Shown piece by piece: positions 1 through 8,497 of a stretch of DNA of 45,576 bases. Position numbers and translations under genes: made by a program. Position 1 is the stretch's first letter, and every line of letters starts with the position of its first letter. This DNA comes from an uncultured Eubacterium sp. (GTDB lineage Bacteria; Bacillota; Clostridia; Lachnospirales; Lachnospiraceae), in assembly GCA_910584065.1 (NCBI GenBank), contig CAJTZN010000032.1:1-45576 (forward strand). The letters run 5' to 3'. The notes beneath the pieces are model-generated. The model was not told where the DNA came from. It saw only the letters and a program-made list of their open reading frames with translations, and made no database searches.

Positions 1-23
1 CATTTCGGAAGAAGTGGTTCCTT

Positions 24-51
24 TTGTGTTAAAAATATGGTAGAATAGAAT
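24..51 (+). promoter_or_regulatory. candidate promoter of the sugar-binding lipoprotein gene
   Basis: TTGTGT (24-29), a 16-bp spacer and TAGAAT (46-51) lie 33 bp before the ATG at 85. The -35 box matches consensus only partly, so this is a reasonable but unproven sigma-A promoter. Confidence 0.4.
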
Positions 52-84
52 GTAACAACAATCCCGGATAAGGGGGCTGAGGTA

Positions 85-1110
85 ATGCGGGGAAGATGTA
101 TCAGGATCTTTTTAACCTTTTTCGTGTTTTTCCTGTTCGGCGGGTGTGCCGGGAAAGAAGAAGTGCCGAATCACGCGGTCATGGAGGAAGAGATCGAGAG
201 GGAGGGGAAAGATTATATCGTGATCGGTTGTTCTCAGGTCGGATCCGAATCGGACTACCGTCTGGCGAATACCGAATCGCTCAAATCGACGTTTACCGCG
301 GAGAACGGTTATTACCTTTTGTTCGAGGATGCGCAGCAGAAACAGGAGAACCAGATCAAGGCGATACGGAATTTTATTCTTCAGGAAGTGGATTATATCA
401 TTTTGGATCCCGTCGTGGAAACGGGATGGGATGCTGTTTTAAAAGAGGCAAAGGAGGCCGGGATCCCGGTGATATTGACCGACCGGTCGGTGCGGGTGGA
501 GGATGAGAGGCTGTATACGTGCTGGATCGGCAGTGATTTCAGGAAAGAGGGGCAGATGGCCGGAGAGTGGCTGAAAAAGTATTTGCAGCAGCAGAACCGC
601 CAGCACGAGAGGATACGCATCGTGACGCTGCAGGGAACGCTGAATTCCTCAGCGCAGCTCGGGCGCACGAAGGGATTCCGTGATGTGCTGGAAAAGCAGA
701 AGAACTGGGTGATGCTCGATTACCAGTCAGGGGATTTCACCCAGATGAAGGGGCAGGAAGTGATGGAGTATCTGCTGAACACCTATGAAAAAATTGACGT
801 GGTGGTCAGTGAGAATGACAATATGACATTCGGAGCGATCGACGCCATGAAAGAAGCGGGCCGGCCGTTTGGCATCGGGGGCGGGGTCATCGTGATCTCC
901 TTTGACGCTGTCCGGGCGGCATTCAAACATATGATGGCGGGAGAGATCAATGCGGATTTTGAGTGTAATCCGCTTCTCGGGCCGATGGTGGAGCAGGTGA
1001 TCCGGGATTTGGAGGCGAAGAAGGAGGTGGAAAAGATCCAGTACGTCGATGAAACGTATTATGACAGTTCGATGGATCTGAACGCGGTCATGAAATCGAG
1101 GGAGTACTAA
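85..1110 (+). CDS. YtfQ-like galactofuranose/sugar ABC transporter substrate-binding lipoprotein
   Basis: A 341-aa extracytoplasmic sugar-binding protein. Residues 1-20 form a hydrophobic signal ending in FGGC, so Cys21 is the likely lipidated residue. The body follows the E. coli YtfQ fold closely from memory: a GCSQVGSES strand near residue 48, DAQQKQENQIKAIRNF near 83, ILDPVVETGWDAVLKEAKEAGIPV near 105 (shortened here to its key run DPVVETGW), TDRSV, LQGT, KGFRDVL and SQSGDF-like QSGDFTQMKGQEVMEYL. It should bind a sugar at the outer membrane face and deliver it to a permease. No ATPase or permease gene lies beside it here; the next gene has its own promoter. Partners may lie upstream of the window, or the protein may act as a sensor. 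The start is the ATG after AGGGGGCTGAGG. Confidence 0.85.
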   Translation: MRGRCIRIFLTFFVFFLFGGCAGKEEVPNHAVMEEEIEREGKDYIVIGCSQVGSESDYRLANTESLKSTFTAENGYYLLFEDAQQKQENQIKAIRNFILQEVDYIILDPVVETGWDAVLKEAKEAGIPVILTDRSVRVEDERLYTCWIGSDFRKEGQMAGEWLKKYLQQQNRQHERIRIVTLQGTLNSSAQLGRTKGFRDVLEKQKNWVMLDYQSGDFTQMKGQEVMEYLLNTYEKIDVVVSENDNMTFGAIDAMKEAGRPFGIGGGVIVISFDAVRAAFKHMMAGEINADFECNPLLGPMVEQVIRDLEAKKEVEKIQYVDETYYDSSMDLNAVMKSREY

Positions 1111-1159
1111 AATGCGTTAGATTCGTTACATTTTGATTGCTATATTTTTGAAAAAGAAG

Positions 1160-1188
1160 TTGAAATAATACAACTGATAGGATATACT
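1160..1188 (+). promoter_or_regulatory. sigma-A promoter of the MBL/EAL operon
   Basis: TTGAAA (1160-1165), a 17-bp spacer and TATACT (1183-1188) stand 23 bp before the start codon at 1212. A second TATAAT overlaps at 1188-1193. Strong match to consensus. Confidence 0.7.
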
Positions 1189-1211
1189 ATAATTATATAT
1201 GGAGGGGTGCT

Positions 1212-2816
1212 ATGAAGCTGGAGTTTATAGGTGCTGCCCACGAAGTTACGGGAAGCTGTCATTATTTGGAGATAGGTGGGAAAAAACTTTGCGTGGACAT
1301 CGGGATGGAACAGGGACAAAACCTGTTTGAGAGTCAGGAGATACCGGTAAATCCGGCAGAGATTGATTACATATTGCTGACACACGCCCATATCGACCAC
1401 ACGGGGCTTTTGCCAATGCTTTATGCCAGAGGGTTCCGGGGAGAAGTGTACACGACGCGGGCGACCGCTGACCTGAGCGCGATCATGCTGCGGGATAGTG
1501 CCCATATACAGCAGTTTGAGGCGGAGTGGCGAAACCGGAAGGCGCAGCGTTCCGGCGGAGAAACTTACGTACCACTGTATACGATGGAAGACGCGCTCGG
1601 CGCGATCAATCTTCTGATTCCCTGTGAATACGGCAGGGAGGTCCGGCTGTGTGAGGAGGTCACGATACGATTTACGGATGTCGGGCACCTTCTCGGTTCC
1701 GCGTCGATTGAGATTTTTGCCTGCGAGGGTGAGGAAAGGCGGACGATCGTATTTTCCGGCGATCTGGGAAACCGGAACAAACCGATCCTCCGGGATCCGA
1801 TCTACACGAAAAAGGCCGATTACGTCGTGGTCGAGTCCACGTACGGGGATCGGCTGCACGGGGAGACGCCGGATTATGTCGGTGAGATCGCCGAGGTTAT
1901 TGAGCGGACGTTTGAAAAAGGCGGAAATGTGGTGATTCCTGCTTTTGCGGTGGGAAGGACACAGGAACTGCTCTATTTTATCCGTCAGGTAAAAGAGCAG
2001 GGACTTGTGAAAACAAATCCGGACTTTGAGGTCTATGTGGACAGTCCGCTGGCGGTGGGAGCGACTAGTATTTTTGGCAAGAATGTAGAGGGATGTTTTG
2101 ACGAGGAAGCGAAGGAACTCGTGCGGAAAGGCATTAATCCCATCGGATTTCCGGGATTGAAACTGTCGATCACGAGCGATGACAGCAAGGCGATCAATTT
2201 TGATCTGGAGCCGAAAGTGATCATCTCAGCGTCCGGTATGTGCGAGGCGGGGCGCATCCGCCACCATCTGAAGCATAATTTATGGCGGAAAGAGAGCACG
2301 ATCGTTTTTGTCGGCTACCAGTCGAGGGGAACGCTCGGAAGGGCGCTTTTGGAAGGCGCGCCGACCGTGAAGTTGTTTGGAGAGACGATTGAGGTAAAAG
2401 CGGATATCGTGAAAATTTCCGGTATCAGCGGACATGCAGATAAAAAGGGATTGGTCGAATGGGTGCGCGGTTTTGACGAGCAGCCGCCGAAGAACGTGTT
2501 TGTCGTACACGGAGAAGATCAGGTGTGTGACAGTTTTGCGGCATGCCTGCGCGATGAGTACGGTATTTCAGCGAGCGCGCCTTACAGCGGCAGCATTTTT
2601 GATCTGATCCGGGGCGAATATACATATGTGGCTGATCCAGTGCGGATCCGGAAGAAGGAATCTGCGAAACGGCGTGCGATGGATGTATTCGGGCGTCTTG
2701 TGGCGGCCGGCGAACGCCTGCTGGCAGTGATCCGGAAAAATGAGGGACTGAGCAACAAAGAAGTTGCCAAATTTACCAATCAGATCAATTCATTGTGTGA
2801 TAAGTGGGATAGATAG
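1212..2816 (+). CDS. MBL-fold metallo-hydrolase with beta-CASP domain (RNase-like)
   Basis: A 534-aa protein of the metallo-beta-lactamase/beta-CASP family (CPSF73-, YsH1- and RNase J-related), whose known members cut RNA with two zinc ions. The metal motif THAHIDH is at 57-63 (His58, His60, Asp62, His63), a further ligand is in VGHLLGS (His159), and Asp184 is in FSGDLG. The beta-CASP part carries IPAFAVGRTQE near 240, SASGMCEAGR near 340 and SGHADKKGL near 405; FVVHGEDQ near 430 is the RMMBL motif. All key ligands are present, so it should be active. GGAGGGG lies just upstream of the ATG. It is followed after 10 bp by the EAL-domain gene, which suggests one transcript. It is not RNase J itself, which has a longer C-terminal domain. 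RNA substrate unknown. Confidence 0.88.
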   Translation: MKLEFIGAAHEVTGSCHYLEIGGKKLCVDIGMEQGQNLFESQEIPVNPAEIDYILLTHAHIDHTGLLPMLYARGFRGEVYTTRATADLSAIMLRDSAHIQQFEAEWRNRKAQRSGGETYVPLYTMEDALGAINLLIPCEYGREVRLCEEVTIRFTDVGHLLGSASIEIFACEGEERRTIVFSGDLGNRNKPILRDPIYTKKADYVVVESTYGDRLHGETPDYVGEIAEVIERTFEKGGNVVIPAFAVGRTQELLYFIRQVKEQGLVKTNPDFEVYVDSPLAVGATSIFGKNVEGCFDEEAKELVRKGINPIGFPGLKLSITSDDSKAINFDLEPKVIISASGMCEAGRIRHHLKHNLWRKESTIVFVGYQSRGTLGRALLEGAPTVKLFGETIEVKADIVKISGISGHADKKGLVEWVRGFDEQPPKNVFVVHGEDQVCDSFAACLRDEYGISASAPYSGSIFDLIRGEYTYVADPVRIRKKESAKRRAMDVFGRLVAAGERLLAVIRKNEGLSNKEVAKFTNQINSLCDKWDR

Positions 2817-2826
2817 GAGGCAGTAA

Positions 2827-4152
2827 TTGGACATAGAGGAGAAACAGTGCAGGATGGATCATGATTTCGTGTATGATTCCCTGACCGGCTTGTATAATCT
2901 GGATACGTTTAAAAGGTGTGTTGCTGTGTTTTTGGAACAGCAGGAGAAGTCGGAGAAGTTTGCGCTATTGTACACGGACATTACCCATTTTGAGAGAGTG
3001 AACAATTTATATGGCACCGGAAGGGCGGATATCCTGCTGAACGATCTGGCGAAAGCAGTTTCGAACATTGAATTTGGCCTGCGTCTGTATTGCCGCAGTT
3101 CAGCGGATCATTTTATAGCGCTCGTTGATTTCACGAGCAAGGAAAAACTGAAATATGATCTGGAGGAATTCTGCCGTTCGTTCAATGGACTGGCACTGGA
3201 GCGTTTCCCGGAAGCGCGCCCCCGTCTCGGCATCGGGGCGTCGGTGATCGAGGAGAGGTCGGACTGCATTGATGACATGGTGGAACTGGCGGATGCCGCG
3301 AGGAAGAATCTGCACGGCAGCAGCACAGTGAGCGTGGCCTATTTTAATCCGGTGGATTTTGGCAAGTACCAGCGGGTCAAAGAGATTGAACGTGATATGG
3401 GAAAAGCACTGGAAAACGGCGAGTTTAAAGTGTATTTACAGCCGAAGTATGAACTGGAAACGAATAAAATGGTAGGGGCCGAGGCGCTTGTGAGATGGAT
3501 CAAGGAGGATGGTACGATGATCTATCCCGATGAATTCATTCCACTGTTTGAGAGAAATGGATTTATCCGGAAATTAGATTTTTATATGCTGGAACAGGTG
3601 TGCGCGATGCTGCGGAGGCGGCTGAAAGACGGGAAGCGCTGTCTGCCGATTTCCATTAACCAGTCGCGTGTCCTCTTGGATAGTGAAACGTATACGACCG
3701 ATGTGGCGTGTGTCCTGAACAGCTATCATACGCCGCCCGATCTGATCGAACTGGAGCTGACGGAACGTATCTTTTCGGATTCCCTCACGGAGATGGCGGA
3801 AATGATGTCCGAACTTAAGACGATTGGCATCAAGTGGTCGATCGATGATTTTGGCACCGGGTATTCGTCACTGAACCTGCTGAAAAAGCTGCCGGTCGAT
3901 ATTATAAAGATCGATAAGACATTTTTGGATGAGACAGAGACATCCGATGTGAGCCGCATCATTATCCGCAAGACGGTGGAAATGATCCAGGAGCTCGATA
4001 AGATGGTAGTGTGTGAGGGCGTCGAGACCGAGGATCAGGCAAGCTACCTTAAATTTATACACTGCGACATCTCCCAGGGGTATCTTTACGCGAAGCCGAT
4101 GCCGATGGAAGAGTTTGAAAAACTGGTTGATGAGCAGGAAGCAGTTGCGTAA
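2827..4152 (+). CDS. c-di-GMP phosphodiesterase with degenerate GGDEF and intact EAL domain
   Basis: A 441-aa cytoplasmic protein without membrane segments. Residues 12-175 form a GGDEF fold (DSLTGLYN near 18), but the signature loop reads SSADHF (91-96) instead of GGDEF, so it cannot be a diguanylate cyclase. Residues 185-435 form an EAL domain with its catalytic set: GAEALVRW (Glu219), SINQS (Asn278), LELTE, IDDFGTGYS (Asp340, Asp341), IKIDK, CEGVE and QGYLYAKP. It should hydrolyse c-di-GMP, with the GGDEF fold possibly sensing GTP or pairing. The start is TTG, chosen because AGGAGG sits 6 bp before it; the first ATG is codon 10. It is the second gene of an operon with the beta-CASP hydrolase. 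Confidence 0.88.
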   Translation: MDIEEKQCRMDHDFVYDSLTGLYNLDTFKRCVAVFLEQQEKSEKFALLYTDITHFERVNNLYGTGRADILLNDLAKAVSNIEFGLRLYCRSSADHFIALVDFTSKEKLKYDLEEFCRSFNGLALERFPEARPRLGIGASVIEERSDCIDDMVELADAARKNLHGSSTVSVAYFNPVDFGKYQRVKEIERDMGKALENGEFKVYLQPKYELETNKMVGAEALVRWIKEDGTMIYPDEFIPLFERNGFIRKLDFYMLEQVCAMLRRRLKDGKRCLPISINQSRVLLDSETYTTDVACVLNSYHTPPDLIELELTERIFSDSLTEMAEMMSELKTIGIKWSIDDFGTGYSSLNLLKKLPVDIIKIDKTFLDETETSDVSRIIIRKTVEMIQELDKMVVCEGVETEDQASYLKFIHCDISQGYLYAKPMPMEEFEKLVDEQEAVA

Positions 4153-4162
4153 ATAGTGCGGA

Positions 4163-4179
4163 TGCGCACGAAGTGCGCA
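4163..4179 (+). repeat. short hairpin after the EAL gene
   Basis: TGCGCAC, loop GAA, GTGCGCA: a perfect 7-bp stem 10 bp after the stop codon. No T-run follows, so it is not a standard terminator. The CAC-GAA-GTG core also occurs in the repeat array after glyS. Confidence 0.5.
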
Positions 4180-4256
4180 CGAATGAAAGACATTATGTGG
4201 TGTCAGGTCATTTTGATGCCATATGATATAAATTATATTATAGGAGGATATTTTAA

Positions 4257-4913
4257 ATGAAATTCTTTATTGACACAGCAAATGTAGAGGATATTAAAAA
4301 AGCGAACGACATGGGCGTGATCTGCGGTGTTACGACAAACCCGTCACTGATCGCCAAAGAGGGCAGGGACTTTAATCAGGTGATCGCGGAGATCGCTTCG
4401 ATCGTGGATGGCCCGATCAGCGGGGAAGTAAAGGCCACTACGGTTGATGCTGCGGGAATGATCGCAGAGGGCAAGGAGATCGCGAAGATCCATCCGAACA
4501 TGGTAGTAAAGATCCCGATGACGGTAGAAGGACTGAAAGCGACGAAGGCACTGAGCGCAGAGGGCATCAAAGTAAATGTGACGCTTATCTTCAGCGCAAA
4601 TCAGGCTCTTCTGGCAGCAAAAGCAGGGGCAGCATTCGTATCTCCGTTCCTCGGACGTCTGGACGATGTTTCACAGCCGGGTATCGACCTGATTGAAAGC
4701 ATCTCGGCTATTTTTGCAAATTATCCGGACATTGACACGGAGATCATCGCAGCCAGCGTGCGTAACCCGATCCATGTGACGGATTGTGCACTTGCTGGAG
4801 CGGATATTGCCACTGTACCTTACGGCGTGATCGAGCAGATGACGAAGCATCCGCTGACAGATCAGGGTATCGCGAAGTTCCAGGCGGACTATAAAGCCGT
4901 GTTTGGCGAGTGA
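4257..4913 (+). CDS. fsa: transaldolase / fructose-6-phosphate aldolase family
   Basis: A 218-aa class I aldolase of the short transaldolase (TalC/FSA/MipB) subfamily, usually 210-220 aa. It begins with the family's MKFFIDTANVEDIKKA-type strand and has GVTTNPSLIAKEG near 24, the Schiff-base lysine in VVKIPMT (Lys85), and VNVTLIFSANQA and FVSPFLGRLDD further on. It transfers dihydroxyacetone units between sugar phosphates in the non-oxidative pentose phosphate pathway; some relatives act as fructose-6-phosphate aldolases, and sequence alone does not separate the two. AGGAGG lies 8 bp before the ATG. The two transketolase subunit genes follow, consistent with one pathway operon. The last codons (AVFGE and stop) are repeated twice downstream. 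Confidence 0.88.
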   Translation: MKFFIDTANVEDIKKANDMGVICGVTTNPSLIAKEGRDFNQVIAEIASIVDGPISGEVKATTVDAAGMIAEGKEIAKIHPNMVVKIPMTVEGLKATKALSAEGIKVNVTLIFSANQALLAAKAGAAFVSPFLGRLDDVSQPGIDLIESISAIFANYPDIDTEIIAASVRNPIHVTDCALAGADIATVPYGVIEQMTKHPLTDQGIAKFQADYKAVFGE

Positions 4914-5009
4914 GCAGGCCCGGGAAATTAGCGCACGGCTTAAGCTGTGTTTGGCGAATAAACTGGTCAGGAAGCCTGGCACACGGCTTTCGCCGTGTTT
5001 GGCGAGTAA
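4896..5009 (+). repeat. 48-bp period tandem repeat carrying the 3' end of the transaldolase gene
   Basis: The stretch coding Ala-Val-Phe-Gly-Glu-stop at 4896-4913 recurs at 4944-4961 and 4992-5009, exactly 48 bp (16 codons) apart and in the same frame. The copies differ by synonymous changes (GCC/GCT, GAG/GAA) and by the stop codon (TGA, TAA, TAA). The last copy is preceded by a hairpin, ACACGGC-TTTC-GCCGTGT. The array fills the gap before the transketolase gene. Confidence 0.85.
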
Positions 5010-5033
5010 AACGGATAATTTAGGAGGTAAATT

Positions 5034-5861
5034 ATGAATACGTTAGAACTTAAAAAGACAGCTAACGAAGTTCGCAAAGGTATCGTTACTGCTGTGCACA
5101 GTGCCAAATCGGGACATCCGGGCGGGTCACTTTCGGCGGCAGACATTTATACATATCTGTTTTTTGAGGAACTGAACATTGATCCGAAAAACCCACAGAA
5201 ACCGGATCGTGACCGTTTTGTCCTCAGTAAGGGGCACACGGCGCCGGGATATTATTCGGTTCTGGCAAACCGTGGATTTTTCCCGGTTGAGGATTTGAAG
5301 CAGCTGCGTCATACGGGGTCTTATCTTCAGGGACATCCGGATAAGAAGCACATCCCGGGCGTGGATATGTCCAGCGGATCGCTGGGACAGGGAATCTCGG
5401 CTGCGGTTGGTATGGCGCTTTCTGCGAAACTGAGCGGGGATGATTACCGCGTGTACACGCTTCTCGGAGATGGTGAGATCCAGGAAGGACAGGTGTGGGA
5501 GGCAGCGATGTTTGCCGGACACCGCAAGCTGGACAACTTCGTGGCTATTGTGGACAACAACGGCCTGCAGATCGACGGCGATATTGCCGACGTATGTTCG
5601 CCGTACCCGATCGACGAGAAGTTTAAGGCGTTCAACTTCCATGTGATCAATGTGGACGCGCATGACTTTGACGCGCTGAAAAAGGCATTTGATGAAGCGA
5701 AAGCGACGAAGGGACAGCCGACTGCCATTATCGCCAAGAGCGTAAAAGGAAAAGGCGTATCCTTTATGGAAAATCAGGCAAGCTGGCACGGTGCGGCTCC
5801 GAATGACGAGCAGTACGCGCAGGCTATGGCAGATCTAGAGAAAGTAGGTGAATCCCTGTGA
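5034..5861 (+). CDS. transketolase, N-terminal (thiamine-binding) subunit
   Basis: A 275-aa protein equal to the N-terminal third of a full transketolase. It has SGHPGGSLSAADIY near 23, FVLSKGHTAPGYY near 62, and the thiamine diphosphate/Mg motif GDGEIQEGQVWE near 145 ending in NN, followed by ASWHGAAP near the C-terminus. Split transketolases of this kind are common in clostridia and archaea and need the partner subunit encoded next. Together they move two-carbon units between ketose and aldose phosphates. GGAGGTAA lies just before the ATG. The gene overlaps the next by 4 bp (GTGA), which suggests translational coupling and equal dosage of the two halves. Confidence 0.93.
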   Translation: MNTLELKKTANEVRKGIVTAVHSAKSGHPGGSLSAADIYTYLFFEELNIDPKNPQKPDRDRFVLSKGHTAPGYYSVLANRGFFPVEDLKQLRHTGSYLQGHPDKKHIPGVDMSSGSLGQGISAAVGMALSAKLSGDDYRVYTLLGDGEIQEGQVWEAAMFAGHRKLDNFVAIVDNNGLQIDGDIADVCSPYPIDEKFKAFNFHVINVDAHDFDALKKAFDEAKATKGQPTAIIAKSVKGKGVSFMENQASWHGAAPNDEQYAQAMADLEKVGESL

Positions 5862-6799
5862 GTGACGTAAAGAAGATTGCAACTCGTGAGAGTTATGGAA
5901 ATGCCCTGGCAGAACTGGGGGCAGAATTTGAAAATCTTGTCGTACTGGATGCCGACCTGGCAGCGGCGACAAAAACAGGAGTATTTAAAAAGGCTTTCCC
6001 TGACAGGCATATTGACTGCGGTATCGCTGAGTGCAATATGATGGGTATTGCCGCCGGACTTGCTGCGACGGGAAAGATCCCGTTTGCCAGTTCCTTTGCG
6101 ATGTTTGCGGCCGGACGCGCGTTTGAGCAGGTCCGCAACTCGATTGCCTATCCGCAGCTGAACGTAAAGATCGGCGCGACACATGCCGGCATTTCGGTCG
6201 GTGAAGATGGCGCAACCCATCAGTGTAATGAGGATATTGCCCTTATGAGGACGATTCCGGGCATGGTCGTGATCAACCCGTCAGACGATGTGGAAGCAAA
6301 GGCAGCCGTACGCGCGGCCATTGAACATGAAGGGCCGGTTTACCTGCGTTTCGGGCGGCTTGCGGTTCCGGTGATCAACGACAAACCGGACTACAAATTT
6401 GAACTCGGCAAGGGCGTTGTTCTGCGTGAGGGCAAGGATGTGACGATCATCGCTACCGGCCTTCCGGTATCCGAGTGCCTTGCTGCGGCAGAGAAGTTGG
6501 CAGCGGACGGCATCGACGCGAAAGTCATCAATATCCATACGATCAAGCCGTTAGATGAGGAACTTGTACTGGCGGCTGCGAAGGAGACAGGAAAAGTTGT
6601 CACGGTGGAAGAACATTCGGTGATTGGCGGATTGGGAAGTGCGGTCTGTGACGTTCTTTCTGAAAAATGCCCGACGAAAGTAATGAAGATCGGTATCAAC
6701 GACACGTTCGGCGAGTCGGGTCCGGCTGTGGAACTTGTGAAGAAGTACGGCCTGGATGCGGACAGCATTTACGCGAAAGTAAAAGAATTCGCAAAATAA
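5858..6799 (+). CDS. transketolase, C-terminal (pyrimidine-binding) subunit
   Basis: A 313-aa partner of the preceding subunit. It holds the pyrimidine-binding domain (TRESYGNALAELG near 8, CGIAECNMMGIAAGLA near 53 with the catalytic glutamate, FASSFAMFAAGRAFEQ near 72, HAGISVGEDGATHQ near 110) and the C-terminal transketolase domain (VTVEEHSVIGGLGSAV near 246). Start is GTG inside the stop codon of the previous gene. With the transaldolase gene it makes up the whole non-oxidative pentose phosphate shuttle except the isomerase and epimerase. A hairpin terminator follows 50 bp downstream. Confidence 0.93.
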   Translation: MSDVKKIATRESYGNALAELGAEFENLVVLDADLAAATKTGVFKKAFPDRHIDCGIAECNMMGIAAGLAATGKIPFASSFAMFAAGRAFEQVRNSIAYPQLNVKIGATHAGISVGEDGATHQCNEDIALMRTIPGMVVINPSDDVEAKAAVRAAIEHEGPVYLRFGRLAVPVINDKPDYKFELGKGVVLREGKDVTIIATGLPVSECLAAAEKLAADGIDAKVINIHTIKPLDEELVLAAAKETGKVVTVEEHSVIGGLGSAVCDVLSEKCPTKVMKIGINDTFGESGPAVELVKKYGLDADSIYAKVKEFAK

Positions 6800-6849
6800 G
6801 ACCAGTGGACGGTAGGGGTTCACGGGGATCAATTTTATACGGAATCAAT

Positions 6850-6898
6850 GAAAACAGAGTTTCTAGGATTGGGGAACTCTGTTTTCGTTCCGTTTTTT
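6850..6898 (+). terminator. intrinsic terminator of the transaldolase-transketolase operon
   Basis: A 12-bp perfect stem (GAAAACAGAGTT at 6850-6861 with AACTCTGTTTTC at 6875-6886), a 13-nt loop, and a T-run at 6893-6898. The T-run is 6 nt from the stem, slightly far. Confidence 0.7.
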
Positions 6899-6918
6899 CC
6901 GCGCTGCCGCGTCAGGTG

Positions 6919-6947
6919 TTGAAATATAAAAAAGATTGTGATAAAAT
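6919..6947 (+). promoter_or_regulatory. sigma-A promoter before the DUF5662-like gene
   Basis: TTGAAA (6919-6924), a 17-bp spacer and TAAAAT (6942-6947), about 100 bp before the ATG at 7047. The leader contains a second ribosome-site-like ATGGAGGA at 6974 before a six-codon ORF (6990-7010), too short to interpret. Confidence 0.6.
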
Positions 6948-7046
6948 AATTGCCTAAAGGATGATAACAGTTTATGGAGGAAGGACATCATGAAGTTTCG
7001 TATAGAGTAATAGATAATCCCGGGACAGACGGAAAAGGAGGAGCAT

Positions 7047-7568
7047 ATGCAGCCTTGGAAACATTTTTGCACGATTACGAAACATCGGCATCAGGTGATC
7101 AAACATTGTTTTCGCGCGGGGATCTTCTGGCAGGGACTTCGGCATGATCTGTCGAAATATACGCCGACGGAATTTATCCCCGGGGCAAAATATTATCAGG
7201 GAGGGCGCAGCCCCAACGCCCAGGAGAGGGAGACGAACGGCTACTCGAAAGCCTGGCTCCACCACCAGGGGAGGAACCGCCACCATTTTGAATACTGGCA
7301 GGACTACAATCCGCAGACCCGGATGAAGGAGCCGGTAAAAATGCCGCTCCGATATGTAAAGGAGATGTTCTGCGACCGGGTGGCGGCCAGTAAGATATAT
7401 AGTGGCAGTGAATATACGGAGGATATGCCGCTTGCCTATTTTCAAAAGGGAAAGTACTGCCGGTCCATACATCCGGAGACGTCAGAACTGATCGAGAGCC
7501 TTCTTACGATGCTGAAAGAGAAGGGAGAAAAAGAGACGTTCCGCTATATCAAAAATTTAAAAGAATAA
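7047..7568 (+). CDS. DUF5662-like conserved protein
   Basis: A 173-aa soluble basic protein rich in histidine and aromatic residues. Landmarks are ITKHRHQVIKHCFRAG near 10, GLRHDLSKYTPTEF near 30, the GRNRHHFEYWQDY run near 75, and MFCDRVAASKIY near 108. The paired HDLSKY and HHFEYW motifs are those I associate with DUF5662, a family of unknown biochemical role found in Firmicutes and phages. The clustered His and Asp residues would suit metal binding, which is inference. AAGGAGGAG gives the ATG a strong ribosome site. It lies 26 bp before cysK and may be co-transcribed with it; no functional link is apparent. Confidence 0.6.
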   Translation: MQPWKHFCTITKHRHQVIKHCFRAGIFWQGLRHDLSKYTPTEFIPGAKYYQGGRSPNAQERETNGYSKAWLHHQGRNRHHFEYWQDYNPQTRMKEPVKMPLRYVKEMFCDRVAASKIYSGSEYTEDMPLAYFQKGKYCRSIHPETSELIESLLTMLKEKGEKETFRYIKNLKE

Positions 7569-7594
7569 CGTTGATCGATTTATTGGAGGTAATC

Positions 7595-8497
7595 ATGGTA
7601 GAAAATGTAGTTGATCTGATCGGGAATACACCGCTTGTCAGTCTGCAGAAGATGACGGGGCTGCCGATCTTTGCCAAGGCGGAGTTTTTAAATCCGGGCG
7701 GCAGCATCAAAGACCGTGTGGCGAAAAACATGGTGGAGCAGGCGGAAAAAGACGGTTTGCTGAAACCGGGTATGACGATCGTCGAGCCGACGAGCGGCAA
7801 TACGGGGATCGGTCTCGCGTTTGTCGGCGTGAGGAAAGGATACCGCGTCATCATCGTGATGCCGGAAAATATGAGTGAGGAACGCAAAAAGATCATCCGC
7901 GCGCTCGGGGCTGAACTGGAGCTGACGCCGCCCCAGGAGAGCATCGACGGCTCGGTGAGGCGGGCGGAAGAACTGGCGGCGGAAATGGGGAACTGTTTTC
8001 TGCCGCAGCAGTTTACAAACCCAAACAATCCCGGCATCCACTATAAGACGACGGCTGTAGAACTATTTGAACAGATGGAGGGAAAGGTCGACGTGTTTGT
8101 GTCCGGACTCGGGAGCGGCGGGACGCTGCAGGGGATCGGCATGTATTTGAAAGAAAAAAATCCCGCGGTGCGCATCGTAGCCGTGGAGCCGAAAAATGTG
8201 TCGGCGCTGCTCGGGCATGAGCCGGGGCTTCACAGCATTCAGGGCATCGGGGACGGGTTTGTGCCGGAGGTGCTGGATACGTCGCTGATCGATGACATCG
8301 TAGAGGTGACGGATGAGGACGCGGTGGATACGGCGCGGGAACTTGCCGCCGTGCAGGGACTTCTGTGCGGGACGTCTTCCGGGGCCAATGTGTGGGCGTG
8401 CCGGAAGATGGCGGAGAAATACGGAAATGGGCAGCGCATCGCGACCGTGCTGGCAGACCGGATGGAGAGGTATTTCAGTACCGGGCTGCTCGGATAA
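7595..8497 (+). CDS. cysK: cysteine synthase (O-acetylserine sulfhydrylase)
   Basis: A 300-aa PLP enzyme that makes cysteine from O-acetylserine and sulfide. The PLP lysine is Lys39 in NPGGSIKDR; the substrate loop TSGNTGIGLAF is near 68; the phosphate-binding loop GLGSGGTLQG near 173; GTSSGA near 260 and ERYFSTGLL at the C-terminus are typical of CysK. A TTG 24 bp upstream is in frame, but GGAGGT sits 7 bp before the ATG at 7595, so I take the ATG. No T-box or S-box leader is visible in the short upstream gap. Confidence 0.92.
   Translation: MVENVVDLIGNTPLVSLQKMTGLPIFAKAEFLNPGGSIKDRVAKNMVEQAEKDGLLKPGMTIVEPTSGNTGIGLAFVGVRKGYRVIIVMPENMSEERKKIIRALGAELELTPPQESIDGSVRRAEELAAEMGNCFLPQQFTNPNNPGIHYKTTAVELFEQMEGKVDVFVSGLGSGGTLQGIGMYLKEKNPAVRIVAVEPKNVSALLGHEPGLHSIQGIGDGFVPEVLDTSLIDDIVEVTDEDAVDTARELAAVQGLLCGTSSGANVWACRKMAEKYGNGQRIATVLADRMERYFSTGLLG

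Noticed and set aside
1140..1859. 239-aa open frame on the minus strand
   Set aside because: Lies wholly opposite the well-supported beta-CASP hydrolase gene; no recognisable domain.
6974..7144. 57-codon frame overlapping the start of the DUF5662-like gene
   Set aside because: It begins at ATG 6974 but its ribosome site is poor and it overlaps a better-supported gene in another frame.
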